Made by a program: the position numbers and the translations under genes. Positions 12,680 through 23,975 of a stretch of DNA of 64,000 nucleotides are shown here, one piece after another. The stretch is from assembly GCF_029784155.1 (NCBI RefSeq), contig NC_073691.1, forward strand, positions 122,427,474-122,491,473, in the 5' to 3' direction. Source of the DNA: Uranotaenia lowii (Eukaryota; Arthropoda; Insecta; Diptera; Culicidae). How positions within the stretch are numbered: the first letter of the stretch is position 1; every line of letters begins with the position of its first letter. The notes beneath the pieces were generated by a model. That model saw only the letters and a program-made list of their open reading frames with translations. It did not search any database and was not told where the DNA came from.

Positions 12680-14108
12680 ATGGGGAAGTCATCGGCCGGT
12701 TCAAGGGCCGGAAGAAAACGGATTGCCGAACCTAATTCAGGTCCATCGCCAAAAAAGTTGAAATTTCCAATTCATTCGACGTCCTTCATAACATCGGTGA
12801 TGAGGAAATATTCATATTTAATTCTGATAAGAGTACTAAGAAACCTTCTTCTTCTTATACTCTTAAAAACGAAAAGGTTCCACCAATTACGGTCACGATT
12901 CCTGACGTCAATGCCTTTCGAAAAGAAATCGTCACTTCCGTCAAGGATGTGAAGATTTCTTTTCAGATCGGCCGAAGGGGAACTGCTCGTATTTTGGCGG
13001 AATCTTTTAATGATTTTCAAAAATTTTTAAATTATTTGAATAATAAAAAACACCATTTTTTTACGTACGATACTAGAAGTGATCGTCCTTTTAAAGTTGT
13101 ACTTCGTGGTCTCACCGGCGATCAGACACCGGATGAGATCACAACTGAATTAAATTCTTTGTTAGGTTTTTCTCCGATTCAAGTAATTCAAATGAGGAAA
13201 AGAACCAACACGAATAATGTCAGTAGTGTTGGTTTTGCTCCTGAGCTTTATTTGATCCATTTTAAAAAGGATCAAGTTAATAATTTGCAAATTCTTGAAA
13301 AGGCTCGTCTTATGTTTCATAGTCGAGTCAAATTCGAACCTTTTCGAAAATCTTCAACCAATTTCCTTCAAAATATTACGCAATGTCGTCGTTGTCAAGC
13401 TTTTTGTCACGGCACTAAAAATTGTAGAATGAATGCCAGATGCATGCTTTGCGGCTCATTCGATCATGAAAAATCTAAATGCCTTTTTGGTGGTGATAAA
13501 CCACAAACAGAATTTTTCAAGTGTGCAAATTGCACAGGTAATCATTCCTCGAATTCGCTAGACTGTCCCATCAGGGCAAAAATGATTGCTTCTAGGTAAA
13601 ATCCCAAAGTTTCCAGAAAAGTTTCTTCTCCTCCTTCCTCTTTTTCGTCTTCACACGTCGGGCCGGCAAACAACCTGCCTGTTCGCGGTCAGCCTCGGCC
13701 TACATTGGAATCACGGCTGGGTAATACCCGAAGTGATTTTAATGTTACTTGTGCTGATTCTGCGCCCCAGACTCGTTGTTTATTGTTCTCAGAGGTGGTT
13801 GAAAATGGGTTTCCCTCTTCAGGTTCAACTAATAAAAATGGGAAAAACCAAGTCTCAACGTTCATGCGAAGGCTTGGGAAAATCCCCGAAATTCAAATAC
13901 TTGTTCTTCTCCTTCATTTTCTGATCCTAACAATTTTGTTGATTTGGGTGAGATTACTGAGGAAAAATTAAAAATTTTGCATCAAAATTTAATGGAAATG
14001 ATGCAACTAATGTTGAAAGCAAATTCAATGTTTGAAGCTTTCCAAACTTCTTTTAATTATGCTAACAAAATTATTATGACTTTACGATTCCCTTATGGAT
14101 CCAAATAG
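12680..14108 (+). pseudogene. Jockey-type ORF1 (gag-like, three zinc knuckles)
   Basis: Nucleic-acid-binding protein that would package the retrotransposon RNA. It starts MGKSSAGSRAGRKRIAEP at 12680 with a basic N-terminus. An alternative frame (DVLHNIGDEEIF...) takes over near 12775-12790 and joins the frame of 12949-13599 (KISFQIGRRGTARILAESF). The middle part FKVVLRGLTGDQTPDEI is typical of the domain before the knuckles in this clade. Three CCHC-type knuckles follow: CRRCQAFCHGTKNC, CMLCGSFDHEKSKC and CANCTGNHSSNSLDC. A TAA at 13597-13599 is in frame with the downstream part (NPKVSRKVSSPPSSFSSS), and another frameshift falls near 13875. It ends at TAG 14106-14108, overlapping the ORF2 start. 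Confidence 0.8.
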
Positions 14109-16750
14109 ATGTTTAAATATTATGAATTGGAACGCTAGATCTTTGCTGGCTAACCAAGATGAGTTCTTTTTATTTTTTGAAAACCCAAAACATACATATT
14201 GCTGCCATCACTGAAACTTTTTTAAAGCCGGACAATAACTTGAAAAGCAATGCTTTCTTTAAAATTTTGCGAAATGATCGACTTGATCGACAAGGTGGGG
14301 GTGTAGCTATTGTCATCAATAGTCGTCTCAAATTTAGACTTCTTCCTTCTTTCAATACAAAAGTCTTAGAAACAATTGGAATTGAATTAGAAACTTCTAT
14401 GGGGAAAATTATAATTATTGCCGCATATTTGCCTTTTCAATGTAGCGGTGAACAGAAAAATTTTTTGAAGGGAGATTTACAAAAACTCACCAGAAACAAA
14501 TCTAATTTTTTTTATTATTGGTGACTTTAATGCAAAACACCGATCTTGGAATAATATTTCATCAAATTCAAATGGGAATATTTTATTTAATGACTGCTCT
14601 GCAGGTTATTATACTGTTGAATATCCTAATGGGCATACTTGTTTCTCTTCGATTAGAAATCCCTCCTCAATTGATTTGGTTCTAACGGATTTAGGCGAGC
14701 ATTGTAGTCAATTAGTTACTCATGCGGACCTCGATTCAGACCACCTTTCAGTAACTTTTTCTTTATCCCAAAGTTCCATTGAAAACCCTTTAAAATCAAC
14801 TTTTAACTTTCAAAAAGCTGACTGGGAGCGATATAGGAATTTTATTGAACGTAATTTGGATGTAAACGTTCCACTGAATTCAATTGAAGATATTGATTTG
14901 GCTGTAGAAAATTTGACAACTTCAATAGTCAATGCTAAAGCCGCTTCAATACCTAAAGTTAAACATAAATTTAATCAACCTTTAATTGATGATGATCTTC
15001 AGTTTTTGATACGACTGAAAAACATTCGTCGACGCCAATATCAACGTACTAGGGATCCTTATTTGAAATTTATTTATTGCGACCTTCAAAAAGAGATCAA
15101 ACGTCGTATAAATTTCATCCGCAATGAAAATTTTGCTAAAGCAGTAGAGGACATAAAACCCTACTCAAAGCCATTTTGGAAATTAACTAAAATTCTGAAA
15201 AAGCCCCAGAAGCCAATTCCTACTTTGAAAGATGGGGATAAACTTCTTTTAACTAACGCAGAAAAAGCTAAAAAATTAGCCCAACAGTTTGAGTCTGCTC
15301 ATGATTTTAATTTAAACGTTGTTAGTCCAATTGATGCTCAAATTTCCCTTGAATTTGATGATATTTTTTCTTTGCAAAATGTATTTGAAAGTTCCTGTGA
15401 GACAAATATTGATGAACTTAAATTAATTTTCAAAAAATTTAAAAATATGAAAGCTCCGGGGGAAGATGGGATTTTCTATATTCTTATTAAAAAGTTGCCT
15501 GAAAGCACTTTAAATTTTTTAGTTAAAATCTTCAATAAATGTTTTCACTTGGCTTATTTTCCAAATAAATGGAAAAATGCCAAAGTAACTCCAATTTTGA
15601 AACCTGGAAAAGTGCTTCAGAGCCTTCAAGTTATCGACCAATTAGTTTGCTTCCTTCTTTAAGTAAACTATTTGAGAGAGTTATTTTGAATAGAATGATG
15701 ATTCACATTAATCAGGATTCTATTTTCTTTGATGAACAATTTGGTTTTCGTCAAGGACATTCTACTACACATCAACTTTTGAGTGTAACTAATATGATTA
15801 ACGCTAGCAAATCTGATGGTTATTCAACTGGTTGCTCTTCTAGATATTAAAAAGCTTTTGACAGTGTTTGGCACAAAGGTTTAGTAGCTAAATTAGCTCG
15901 ATTTGATTTTCCTGTATATCTCACTAAAAATATTCAAAATTATTTGACTAGCCGAACCTTCCAAGTAAGCTATCAAAATTCATGCTCTGAAAGGACTCTC
16001 ATTAGAGCTGGGGTCCCTCAGGGCAGTATACTTGGGCCGATTTTATACAATATTTTTACTTCTGATCTTCCTGATGTACCAGAAGGAAAAGGTAGAAGAT
16101 TATTTGCTGATGATACTTTGCTTTCAGCCAAAGGTCGAAATTTACGGGTGGTACGCAGTAGATTGCAACAAAATTTAAATTCCTTTTTGAATTACTTGAA
16201 AATGTGGAAAATTTCTCCTAACGCTTCCAAAACTCAACTTATTTTATTTCCCCATAAGCCAAGAGCTCAATTTTTAAAACCTAATGAAAATCATTCCATA
16301 ACTTTTAATGGGGTTTCATTAGAATGGTCTGATCACGTGAAGTACTTGGGACTCACACTTGATCGGAATCCTACTTTTAAAAATCACATTGAAGATATTC
16401 AATCAAAATGTAATAAATACACTAAATCTCTTTATTCTCTCATCAACAGGAAATCCAGGTTGTGTCTGCGAAATAAGATGCTAATCTACAAACAGGTGTT
16501 TCGACCAGCGATAATGTATGCAGTTCCGATTTGGTCTAGCTGCTGCGCGACGAGGAAAAAAGCCATCCAGAGGATTCAGAACAAGGTTCTGAAAATGATT
16601 TTGCGGCTTCCACCTTGGCACAGCACCGAAGATCTTCATCAGATTGCGGGCATTGAATCGATCGAAGAGATGGCCAACAAAATCATCTCCAACTTCAGAG
16701 GCAAATCGATGCAGTCTTCCATCGCAGAGATTTGTTCTCTTTATAATTAG
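14095..16750 (+). pseudogene. Jockey-type ORF2 (endonuclease plus reverse transcriptase)
   Basis: Polyprotein that would nick target DNA and reverse-transcribe its RNA. The endonuclease shows NIMNWNARSL, AAITETFLKPD (catalytic Glu), GGGVAIVI, GDFNAKHRSWN, SSIDLVLTDL and the SDH motif in DLDSDHLSV. The RT shows APGEDGI, YRPISLLPSLSKLFE, EQFGFRQGHST, KAFDSVWHKG, GVPQGSILGPILY and FADDT (about 16105-16116), which is the catalytic pair in an F-ADD version. The C-terminal part runs to 16750. Frameshifts are visible near 14180, 14518, 15620 and 15850 (loss of one A just before KAFD), so the protein cannot be made. The start ATG at 14095 overlaps the ORF1 stop by 14 bp. Confidence 0.85.
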
Positions 16751-16992
16751 TTTCATTTTAGGATAGTGTTTAGTTTTAAGTTTAAAATATTTTTTGCCAT
16801 TACAGGATGTTCTCCTACATTAAATACTTGATTGCGCTCAGCAAGTTTAAATCCTATCAATAAATTTTTATTATCTAGTTAACTATAGGGCTCTGAACAG
16901 TTCATTATTGAGCTGAACACCTAATTTAAAGTAATAATGTAATATAAATGTAATGATGAATTGATACAAATAAAGACATATTTAAAAAAAAA
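16751..16992 (+). other. 3' UTR and A tail of the Jockey-like element
   Basis: Non-coding 3' end with CTATAGGGCTCTGAACAGTT, GAACACCTAATTTAA, AATAAA-type signal and a 9-10 A run. The same sequence with changes is found at 27558-27687. Confidence 0.7.
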
Positions 16993-19690
16993 ATATTTGC
17001 CTTGTGCACAGGTTTCAATGTAACATGCCATCAAAAAATTTCCACGGAAATGTCTTAGGAAATCGGAGGTGTCTTGATCGCCGTGGAAAATGGACTAAAC
17101 GCAATTCTTTTGGTTTTAGATAACTGTGAACATTTAGAATAAACCGCTCTGAAAATGAACTTAGGTTGGAGATCTCTTTATCTTTGTTGGATTTATCTAA
17201 GACCAAATAGCTGCCTCAGCAACTACGAATCTTATATCGCCGCCGTTCATCACGAGATTCCGTCATCGTGGTTGGTGATTACAATCTTCCACATCTTCAC
17301 TGGACCTTTGATTGCGATCTCAATAGTTTTCTGCCGACTAACATCTCAAGTGAAGTCGAAATCGCGTTAACTGAAACTTTACTTTCTGCTGTTTTACATC
17401 AACTTTGCGTTATACCGAACAACAATATGCGTTTCTTGGATCTTGCCTTTTCAAACAATCCCGTCAACGTGATCATTTTTGAATCACCCATTTCGATCAT
17501 TCCTGTCGACCGACATCACAAGCCGTACATTTTATGTCTTGAGGTCGATCACTATAAATGTAAACATCTAGAGCTCGGCTTTGATTTTAAACAGTGCGAC
17601 TTAGATCTGGTTGCCGCTCCATTCGGATCAACTGAATGGGATTCTGTAGGAACTGCTAACAATGTGGATTCCGCCGTCGAGATTTTCTACTGTGTTTTGA
17701 AAAACAAAGTTCCCTTGAAACATCCCCAGAGATTCGAACAAACGAGCCATCCATGGGGAACTCTGAACTTAGACGCCTCCGGAATCAGCTAAGAAAGGTT
17801 CGTAAATGTTACAATCGAAATCGCTCTGAAGTTGATCGTGGTCATCTGCGACGCCTAAAACGCGAGTTTAAAGATTTAAATGACCCGCTCCACAGACAGT
17901 ATGTCTTGCGTCTCCAAGAAAACCTGAAAAATGATCCGTCATCGTTTTGGACACATTTTAACAACAGGAGACGTAACGCCACTATTCCGGTCGATGTAAG
18001 TTTTAACGGTGTCACTGCATCTAACCTGACTGAATCAGCAAACATGTTTGCTGACTTTTTCCAAAGCGTCTACTGTTCGGTGAGTATTGGCACTGATAGA
18101 AACTACCTCGCAACGTTGGATTCTCATGATAAAAATTTGCCCATTCCACGCTTCTGTGAACAAGATGTGTATGAGAAGTTGTCAACAGTAGACGCAACGA
18201 AAGGTTCTGGTCCTGATCGCATAGCTCCCATGATTTTAAAACATTGCGCTGTATCTTTAGCTGCCCCCATTTTTTGCATCCTAAACCACTCTCTAGCTGA
18301 TAGAACTTTTCCTAGTGCTTGGAAAATTGCTGCCAGAACTCCGATACATAAATCGGGTAGTTCTCACTGTGTAGAAAATTATCGCCCCATCTCAATTTTA
18401 AACTCAATCTCGAAAATCTTTGAAGTCCTGATGCACAAACGATTGTATGCTGCTGTAAAACCGTTAATCTCGGAATCCCAACATGGATTCGTGAAGAAAC
18501 GGTCGACTGTTACCAATCTGATGCGCTACGTTAGTTTCCTTAGTAATAGCTTAGAGAAAGGATGCCAAGTGGATTCAATCTATATCGACTTTGCGAAAGC
18601 TTTCGACCGTGTCCCGCACAGAATTCTCATTGAAAAGATGGATCGACCAGGTTTCCAAGCTTGATCGCATCATACCTCACTCATCGTCATGCTTTCATAA
18701 AAATTAATCACGCTCGATCAAGAACATTCGCAACGCCAGCTGGTGTTCCACAAGGAAGTCACCTTGGACCTCTTCTGTTCGTAATTTTTGTGAATGACTT
18801 GTGTCAAAGGCTTCAGTCCGACACACTGCTCTATGCCGACGACCTGAAGCTGTTCAGAAAAATTATCAGTGCTGTTGACTGTCTTACGCTACAAACTGAT
18901 GTCGGACGATTAGAAAACTGGTGCCTCTTCAATGGAATGACGGCACACGTTAAAAAGTGTAAGATAGTCAACTTTTCTCGTGCGCCTTGGATCTGTCTTG
19001 GAGAATGTGAAATCTATTCTCGACCTTGGTGTGAAAATCGATAGTAGATTAACATTCGCTGAACATATCGCGCTTACGTCCGCGAAGGAATTTGCTGCTC
19101 TGAAAATTTTGCGTCGTAACACCAAGGACTTCGACGACGTTTATGCGCTCAAAGCAGTTTACTGCTCCTCTGTTCGTAGCATGATGGAATACGCCGCCCA
19201 GGTGTGGGCTCCCTCACAGAGCACACTCTGCTACCGCCTTGAACGTATCCAGCGAAGCTTCGTAAGGTACGCTCTACGGCGCCTTCCTAGGAACGAACCA
19301 CTTCGACTCCCGCCTTACGAGCAAAGGTGTGCCCTGATAAATATGGCTTCACTAGAAAAACGTCGGGCTGAACTACAACAAGTTTTTATTTTTGATGTCT
19401 TAACAAATCGTATCGACTCCTCTTACATACTGAAACGTGTCAACATTTTCATATCCTCCAGGACACTTCGACAACGTCAATTCCTTTGGATACCTTACCA
19501 CCATACTGCATATGGCCGAAACCATCCCATCGATAAATTTTGTGAACTTTTTAATTCAGTGTACCATCGTTTAATTATGATATGTGTAAGCGTAGATTTT
19601 AATTAGTGTTAAGCACTTTTCCTTAGTTTTAAGTCAAAGTCTGTACGGTTATCTAACCAAAGACGAACTCAATAAATCTTTATAGGATAG
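16993..19690 (+). mobile_element. CR1/L2-like non-LTR retrotransposon, 5'-truncated
   Basis: Directly follows the A tail of the Jockey-like element. It holds the second half of an endonuclease, a nearly complete RT and a 3' UTR ending near ACTCAATAAATCTTTATAG. No ORF1 is present, so it is 5'-truncated. Placement in CR1/L2 or a related clade is inferred from motif style; a tree would decide. Confidence 0.7.
17155..19606 (+). pseudogene. CR1/L2-like endonuclease-reverse transcriptase
   Basis: Endonuclease remnants read IYLRPNSCLSNYESYIAAV, VVGDYNLPHLHW (GDYNLP motif) and FLDLAFSN. The RT reads KGSGPDRIAPMILK, PIHKSGSSHCVENYRPISIL, SQHGFVKKRSTVTNL, IYIDFAKAFDRVPHRIL, GVPQGSHLGPLLF and LYADDLKLF (about 18834-18845, catalytic Asp pair intact). 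The C-terminal part includes SILDLGVKIDSRLTFAEHI and ends at a stop at 19606. Frames change near 17260, 17770, 18655 and 18985, so it is a pseudogene although most motifs are conserved. Confidence 0.85.
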
Positions 19691-19999
19691 AGTTTCAATC
19701 GATGGATCGCCCGTAAATCGGGCATAAATTAGTTCACTCAAACCGTGAATCTCGAATTAGCATATTACCAGCTTATCGGAGACATATTTACGAATTGACT
19801 AAACTGCTATCCGACTAAACTATTTTTGGGCAAAGCTTGTCTTAAATGAATGATAGAAAATCACTCAATACCAACGTGTTAACGATGGTTATTGAAAATT
19901 TCTTAATATTTTATTTGGATTATCATTTCTATTACAATTTCATGTTAGCTGGGTAGTACTTGACTTATGTGAAAATTTTAAGAAACCCCCCCCCCCCCC

Positions 20000-20294
20000 C
20001 TCCCTTCATATCTCTTCACTGGTAAAATGGGGGTGTTCTTAACCAACATTGGAACATTTTTCGTACCCAAATACCCTCACACGCCAAATTTGGTACCATT
20101 TGCTTGATCGGTTCTCGAGTAATGCAAACATTTGTCTTTTGTTTGGGAACTTCATGTGAGAAGGAGGGGTCTTAAACCACAATAGGAACCTTCTCCGGCC
20201 TTCAATACCCCCATCTGCCAAGTTTCACGCAAGTCGGCTCAGTAGTTTTCGAGTCAATAGAGAACAGACAGACATCCATTTTTATGTACATAGA
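20000..20294 (-). other. Helitron 5' terminal region
   Basis: On the minus strand it begins TCTATGTACATAAAAATGG, then GTCTGTCTGTTCTCTATTGA. This is the same layout as the Helitron 5' end at 61484 (TC start, AT-rich stretch, then a Tgt-rich tract and TCTATAGACTC). The base before TC is T, not the usual A. A run of C residues (about 19986-20000) sits at the left. Confidence 0.55.
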
Positions 20295-20299
20295 AAAGT

Positions 20300-22159
20300 T
20301 AGTTGGGTTGTACAGTATTAAAAAAAAATAATTGAAAGCTTTATTGAAAAACTTGATCCAATTGAATGAAAAAAAAACATGTTGGTTGGTTGAAATTCGT
20401 ATGTACTCAATTTATGAATTTCACGATGCCTGCGATTGCATATTGTTATGACACTAGTCACTACCTACTACAATAGAAGATATTCTTATAAAAAAAAATT
20501 AAACATCTTTGATGTATGGAAAACTTTCTGTGTCAGAAATTTGCGTTATCTGATTATGTATTTTTCTGCAATTTTGGCAACCTTGTCAAATTTGAGGTGT
20601 TTTGGTTGGCTTTTGACATTACATATGCAAATTTTCCCCAAATTACTATATCAATGTCAATTTAATTTATTCTTTCATATTAATTTCTTCAAAATCTTCG
20701 TGCTAATTGCTCATACTAACATCTAGAAATTAGTAGGCTCAGCTTATAACTGTCTAGTATTGGATGAAGACGAAGTTATGAGAGTATCAGACGTGGAAGA
20801 AAAACACCGATAGCCAAATATTATTCATTCAAACCATCAGGGTAGGAGGAAAAAAAATATGTATCACCGGCCTCTGGTCGTGTTTACAAGGGTCTAATAA
20901 ATAAATAACTGAGAATTATGGATTTCCACAGATCGTCTAACTAAAGTTTGAAATGTTTGCTGCATCTTTACTGTTCCTAAGGCGAAGTCTGCCTCAGGTC
21001 AAGGCAAGTGAAGGTGCAGACAGAGCTCAACTTGATTAATTTATGAGTTGAATACATAGATGCATCATAGATAATGCCGGGTGGATCAGTTAGAATGAAT
21101 ACATATTACCATACCATAGGCCACACCGAGGGAAAACCATAAGACCAACAGCTTCGGAGAGAGAAGCCTCAACCGACTGTTGTGAGAATTTCTACCTCCT
21201 TAACTTCAGTCTTCCTCATCGACTCGATGTCAGCTGATGGCTTAGGAAAACATCAAATGTAATAAATCATTCAACCAAATGATTGCAGCCGGTGATTCCG
21301 GCAGAATGCTTGTTTGACCAGAAATCCGGACGGACAGAATCGGTCCCGCTATGGTTCCTCTGCTCGCTCTCCTAACCTCCTAGTTTTGTTCTTGGAAAAT
21401 GCTGCCGAGTGCGTCGGCGAATGAGGTTCTACTTCTCTCGGGACTTACATCTGGGATTAAATTATTTAAATAAATAATACACTAAACACAACTCCCGCTC
21501 ACCAATCAATGAGCCAAGAGGCACCGGCTGAGTTGTTGGGAAAATGTCTCGGAGAAGCATCAAGCGAAGATGGAAAGTTATTGCTTTCGTAGCGCAACAT
21601 AATTGATTTTATGATGCTAGAAAAAACAATTGATCAATATTCTCGGAAGAAACAACTATTTTGTCAGAGTGTTTTTGGTAGCTCAAAGATTTTCACTTGG
21701 ATCAAATGTTTAAAAAAGGATTGTAGACTTTGAATCTTTAAGAGTAATATATCAAGTTTTCGAGTGCTTGTTTTATCGGAGAAATATTTTAATAAATTAA
21801 TTGAATAATTTTCTATTTCATCTCATGTTTGTTTTGTGAATTAAACTTTTTATTCATTTTCTCTTTATTTTTAAGAGTCTCAAAAATAAGCTTTATACTG
21901 AAACCTTTTTAGGGTTTCAGTTGTTGACAATGTTTGCGTATTGGAGTTTTGGTTCTATTGAAACAGTATAAACACGATCAATATATTTAACAGAACTGTT
22001 AAAAAATTTGTATGATAACAATAACATATTTTAATTACATGTGTTAAAGTGGATTTCCCTCAAATTGCACTGACTAAATAGATATGTTGATCTTTCAGCC
22101 ATTTCGTCAATAGGAAGTATGCGCATATTACCCAATATGCGCATTTATGAGCACTTTCC
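20300..22159. other. Spacer; possible LINE tails, no gene
   Basis: No coding region recognised; the 96-codon frame at 20436-20726 is AT-driven. CGGCCTCTGGTCGTGTTTAC followed by TAATAAATAAATAA at about 20868-20911, and ATTTAAATAAATAATA at about 21463-21480 after a more GC-rich stretch (21080-21450), resemble 3' tails of unidentified non-LTR elements. Confidence 0.35.
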
Positions 22160-22302
22160 CCTAACTAAATTAGCTCGATTTGATTTTCTATAGATCTTTC
22201 TCAAATGATTCAAAATTATTTGACTAGCCGAACTTTACAAGTAAACAAAAATCCATGCTTTGAAAGGACACCCATTAGAGCTGGTGTACTTGGCCCAATT
22301 TT
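22160..22302 (+). pseudogene. Fragment of the Jockey-like RT domain
   Basis: Aligns by eye to 15885-16040 of the Jockey-like element: AAATTAGCTCGATTTGATTT, CAAAATTATTTGACTAGCCG, then GAAAGGACACCCATTAGAGC. It covers the region just before and into the VPQG motif. Small indels break the frame. It stops abruptly where a Helitron-like tail begins. Confidence 0.8.
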
Positions 22303-22392
22303 AGCTGACCTGGCAAACTTTGTTGAGCCTCTGAATTTCGTAAAAATAATGTACATTTAGGTAAGCAGGAAGAAAGCAAATAATTTTCTTCG
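22303..22392 (-). mobile_element. Helitron 3' end remnant
   Basis: AGCTGACCTGGCAAACTTTG on the plus strand is the reverse complement of a Helitron 3' end (compare AGCTGACCTGGTGTGCTTTG at 10566). The CTAG is damaged to CTAA. The remnant ends where the TTAA-flanked element starts. Confidence 0.5.
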
Positions 22393-22525
22393 TTAACACT
22401 AGAAGGACCGGCAAATTGAATATACCTATTCGGACCGTGACCAGTCAAAATGACTGGTAAAGGGGAAATCTTTTCTATCAAAATATTTTTAATTTTGTTA
22501 AATTTTCCTATCGACTGGTAAGGTG

Positions 22526-22736
22526 ATGATTTAAATGTTTTCGGCGTTTTCAGTCTCTAGAAGATGTCAAAATCGAGGTTTTTTACTACATCCGACGTTT
22601 CGGCATAATTTATTTAGCCTTTTTCAAGGAATCTAGGAACCAAAGTAAATAAATTATGCCGAAACGTCGGATGTAGTAAAAAACCTCGATTTTGACATCT
22701 TCTAGAGACTGAAAACGCCGAAAACATTTAAATCAT
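22526..22736. repeat. Perfect 91-bp inverted repeat with 29-nt loop
   Basis: Arms 22526-22616 and 22646-22736 are exact reverse complements by eye. The loop is 22617-22645. The transcript would form a 91-bp hairpin. The arm contains CCGAAACGTCGG and the loop side AAAAAGGC, reminiscent of Penelope-like element termini; that link is inference. Confidence 0.85.
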
Positions 22737-23526
22737 ATTTTTAATTTTTTTCTTTTGAAATTATTTTGTTATTAATTCGAAAACACTTTTGTTATAAAAT
22801 TGAAATATTTTTTCACCATGGGTGCCCGGAATCACCTCAGTTTGGCATAGTTGACGAATGCGTGTATGTCATAAAATGAATATGTCAAATAATTATCAAA
22901 AAATTGAAACACATTATCAATTTAATAATAAAAACATGTTGGGTGGCTATGGTTATTGACCATGGGTGCACGGTTTCACTTCAGTTTTGTTCTAGTAGAT
23001 ACTTTCTAGCATCCATCGCTCTGAAGTTTTTCAACCCGATGCCTATAAATTATACCTGATATTGTAGGTTTTGAAGCATGTTTTTTATATAAGTAGAGCA
23101 ATTTACCATGGGTGCACCGATTCACCGCCATTCATCCAAAATCAATTTTTTTGCATGTTGAAGGTAAAGAATAAAGACTTTTAAAGATTCAAACGAAAAT
23201 TTGTGTTATATACATGGTTTTTCACTATGGGTGCACGAATTCACCGCGTTTTAATCAAATATTGGACTTTTTGCAATTTTTTAAAAAGCATTATTACAAA
23301 TCTTAACCAAACCAAAGTCGTAATCATGTCTTTCATGCTGAGACATAATTATTTAAAACATGATTTTTATTTTAAGCTCCGTTTTTTCATTCCTGGAAAA
23401 GAATATCTCAATTATATCTTGAAATAATAAATTTATTTATTTATTATTAAAAACAGGTTTTTGCAATCGTATATTTATCGTATATAAGATCTGAATAACA
23501 TCCAAGAAATTGGAAAACGGTTATCA

Positions 23527-23600
23527 TGGATCGAGTGAATTTTAGGAATTATATGCATCAAGTTATGTTGTGCGACGGAAAACAGTGGAAATAAAAATAA
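23527..23600 (+). pseudogene. RTE-like retrotransposon tail fragment
   Basis: Reads IMDRVNFRNYMHQVMLCDG, matching AMDRVNFRNYVRQVMS of the minus-strand copy at 7966-8163. It is followed by an A-rich 3' tail (GGAAATAAAAATAATGAA). Only about 20 codons remain. Confidence 0.65.
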
Positions 23601-23802
23601 TGAATCAACATTTTCAAATGTACACATTGATATGTTTTTCCTTAAAAGTTTTTCGATTGACTAATGTTGCATTTCAAATGCCTTTCATATCTAACTCAAA
23701 AATATTTTGTGTTCTGAAGCAAGTAGAAAACTATTTATTTCTATATAATTAACAATGGCGAATTTACAGCCATTCCGTGCACCCATGTTGAAAAATCTTA
23801 GC

Positions 23803-23975
23803 GCCGATGTGGTCTATCAGATAGACTGGCGTGAGTCTAGTCTAGGTATGCCAGGTGTACTGGGTTCGATTCCCGGTATCGGTAAGAAACTGTAGGGTTC
23901 AAACCCCGTAAGTTGCCGACAGGTAAGATGTGTTTCCTCTTATAATAAGAATGTTCAATAAGAATGTTCAATCAG
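23803..23975 (+). mobile_element. tRNA-derived SINE
   Basis: 81-nt tRNA-like head (23803-23883): GCCGATG pairs with TATCGGT through wobble pairs, A-box-like TGGTCTATCAG (about 23810-23820), a CTGGC/GCCAG stem, and a perfect B box GGTTCGATTCC (23863-23873). A second B-box-like GGGTTCAAACCCC follows at about 23894-23906. The tail is the direct repeat AAGAATGTTCAAT twice (23947-23972). An intact nuclear tRNA is unlikely because the anticodon arm is irregular. Confidence 0.6.

Larger units (their letters stand above)
12300..16992 (+). mobile_element. Jockey/Juan-like non-LTR retrotransposon, inactive
   Basis: Two-ORF retrotransposon with gag-like ORF1 (12680-14108), EN-RT ORF2 (14095-16750), a 3' UTR with an AATAAA-like signal (CAAATAAAGAC) and a terminal A run ending near 16990. 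The 5' boundary is uncertain; 12300 is my estimate. At least six frame disruptions inactivate it, yet it is close to full length. Fragments of the same family occur at 22160-22302 (RT) and 27558-27687 (3' UTR). Confidence 0.8.
10563..20294 (-). mobile_element. Helitron-like element split by two retrotransposons
   Basis: The left end is a minus-strand Helitron 3' terminus and the right end a minus-strand Helitron 5' terminus. Between them, 10600-11820 and 19980-20230 share a diverged unit whose core reads CACGCCAAATTTG followed by CATTTGCTT and a TTCTCGAGT-like stretch. Two unrelated non-LTR retrotransposons fill 12.3-19.7 kb. The simplest reading is one non-autonomous Helitron (no Rep/helicase frame) of roughly 2 kb, later interrupted. 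Two separate fragments of one family is the alternative. Confidence 0.55.

Noticed and set aside
13586..13924. 112-codon frame after ORF1 zinc knuckles as a separate gene
   Set aside because: It is an out-of-frame reading of the ORF1 tail, whose correct frame continues past the TAA at 13597.
19984..20000. Run of C residues as a functional G-quadruplex
   Set aside because: A single homopolymer run at a Helitron-unit boundary; may be slippage or an assembly artefact.
23803..23883. Functional tRNA gene
   Set aside because: Anticodon arm is irregular, acceptor stem needs wobble pairs, and a SINE-like body and tail follow.
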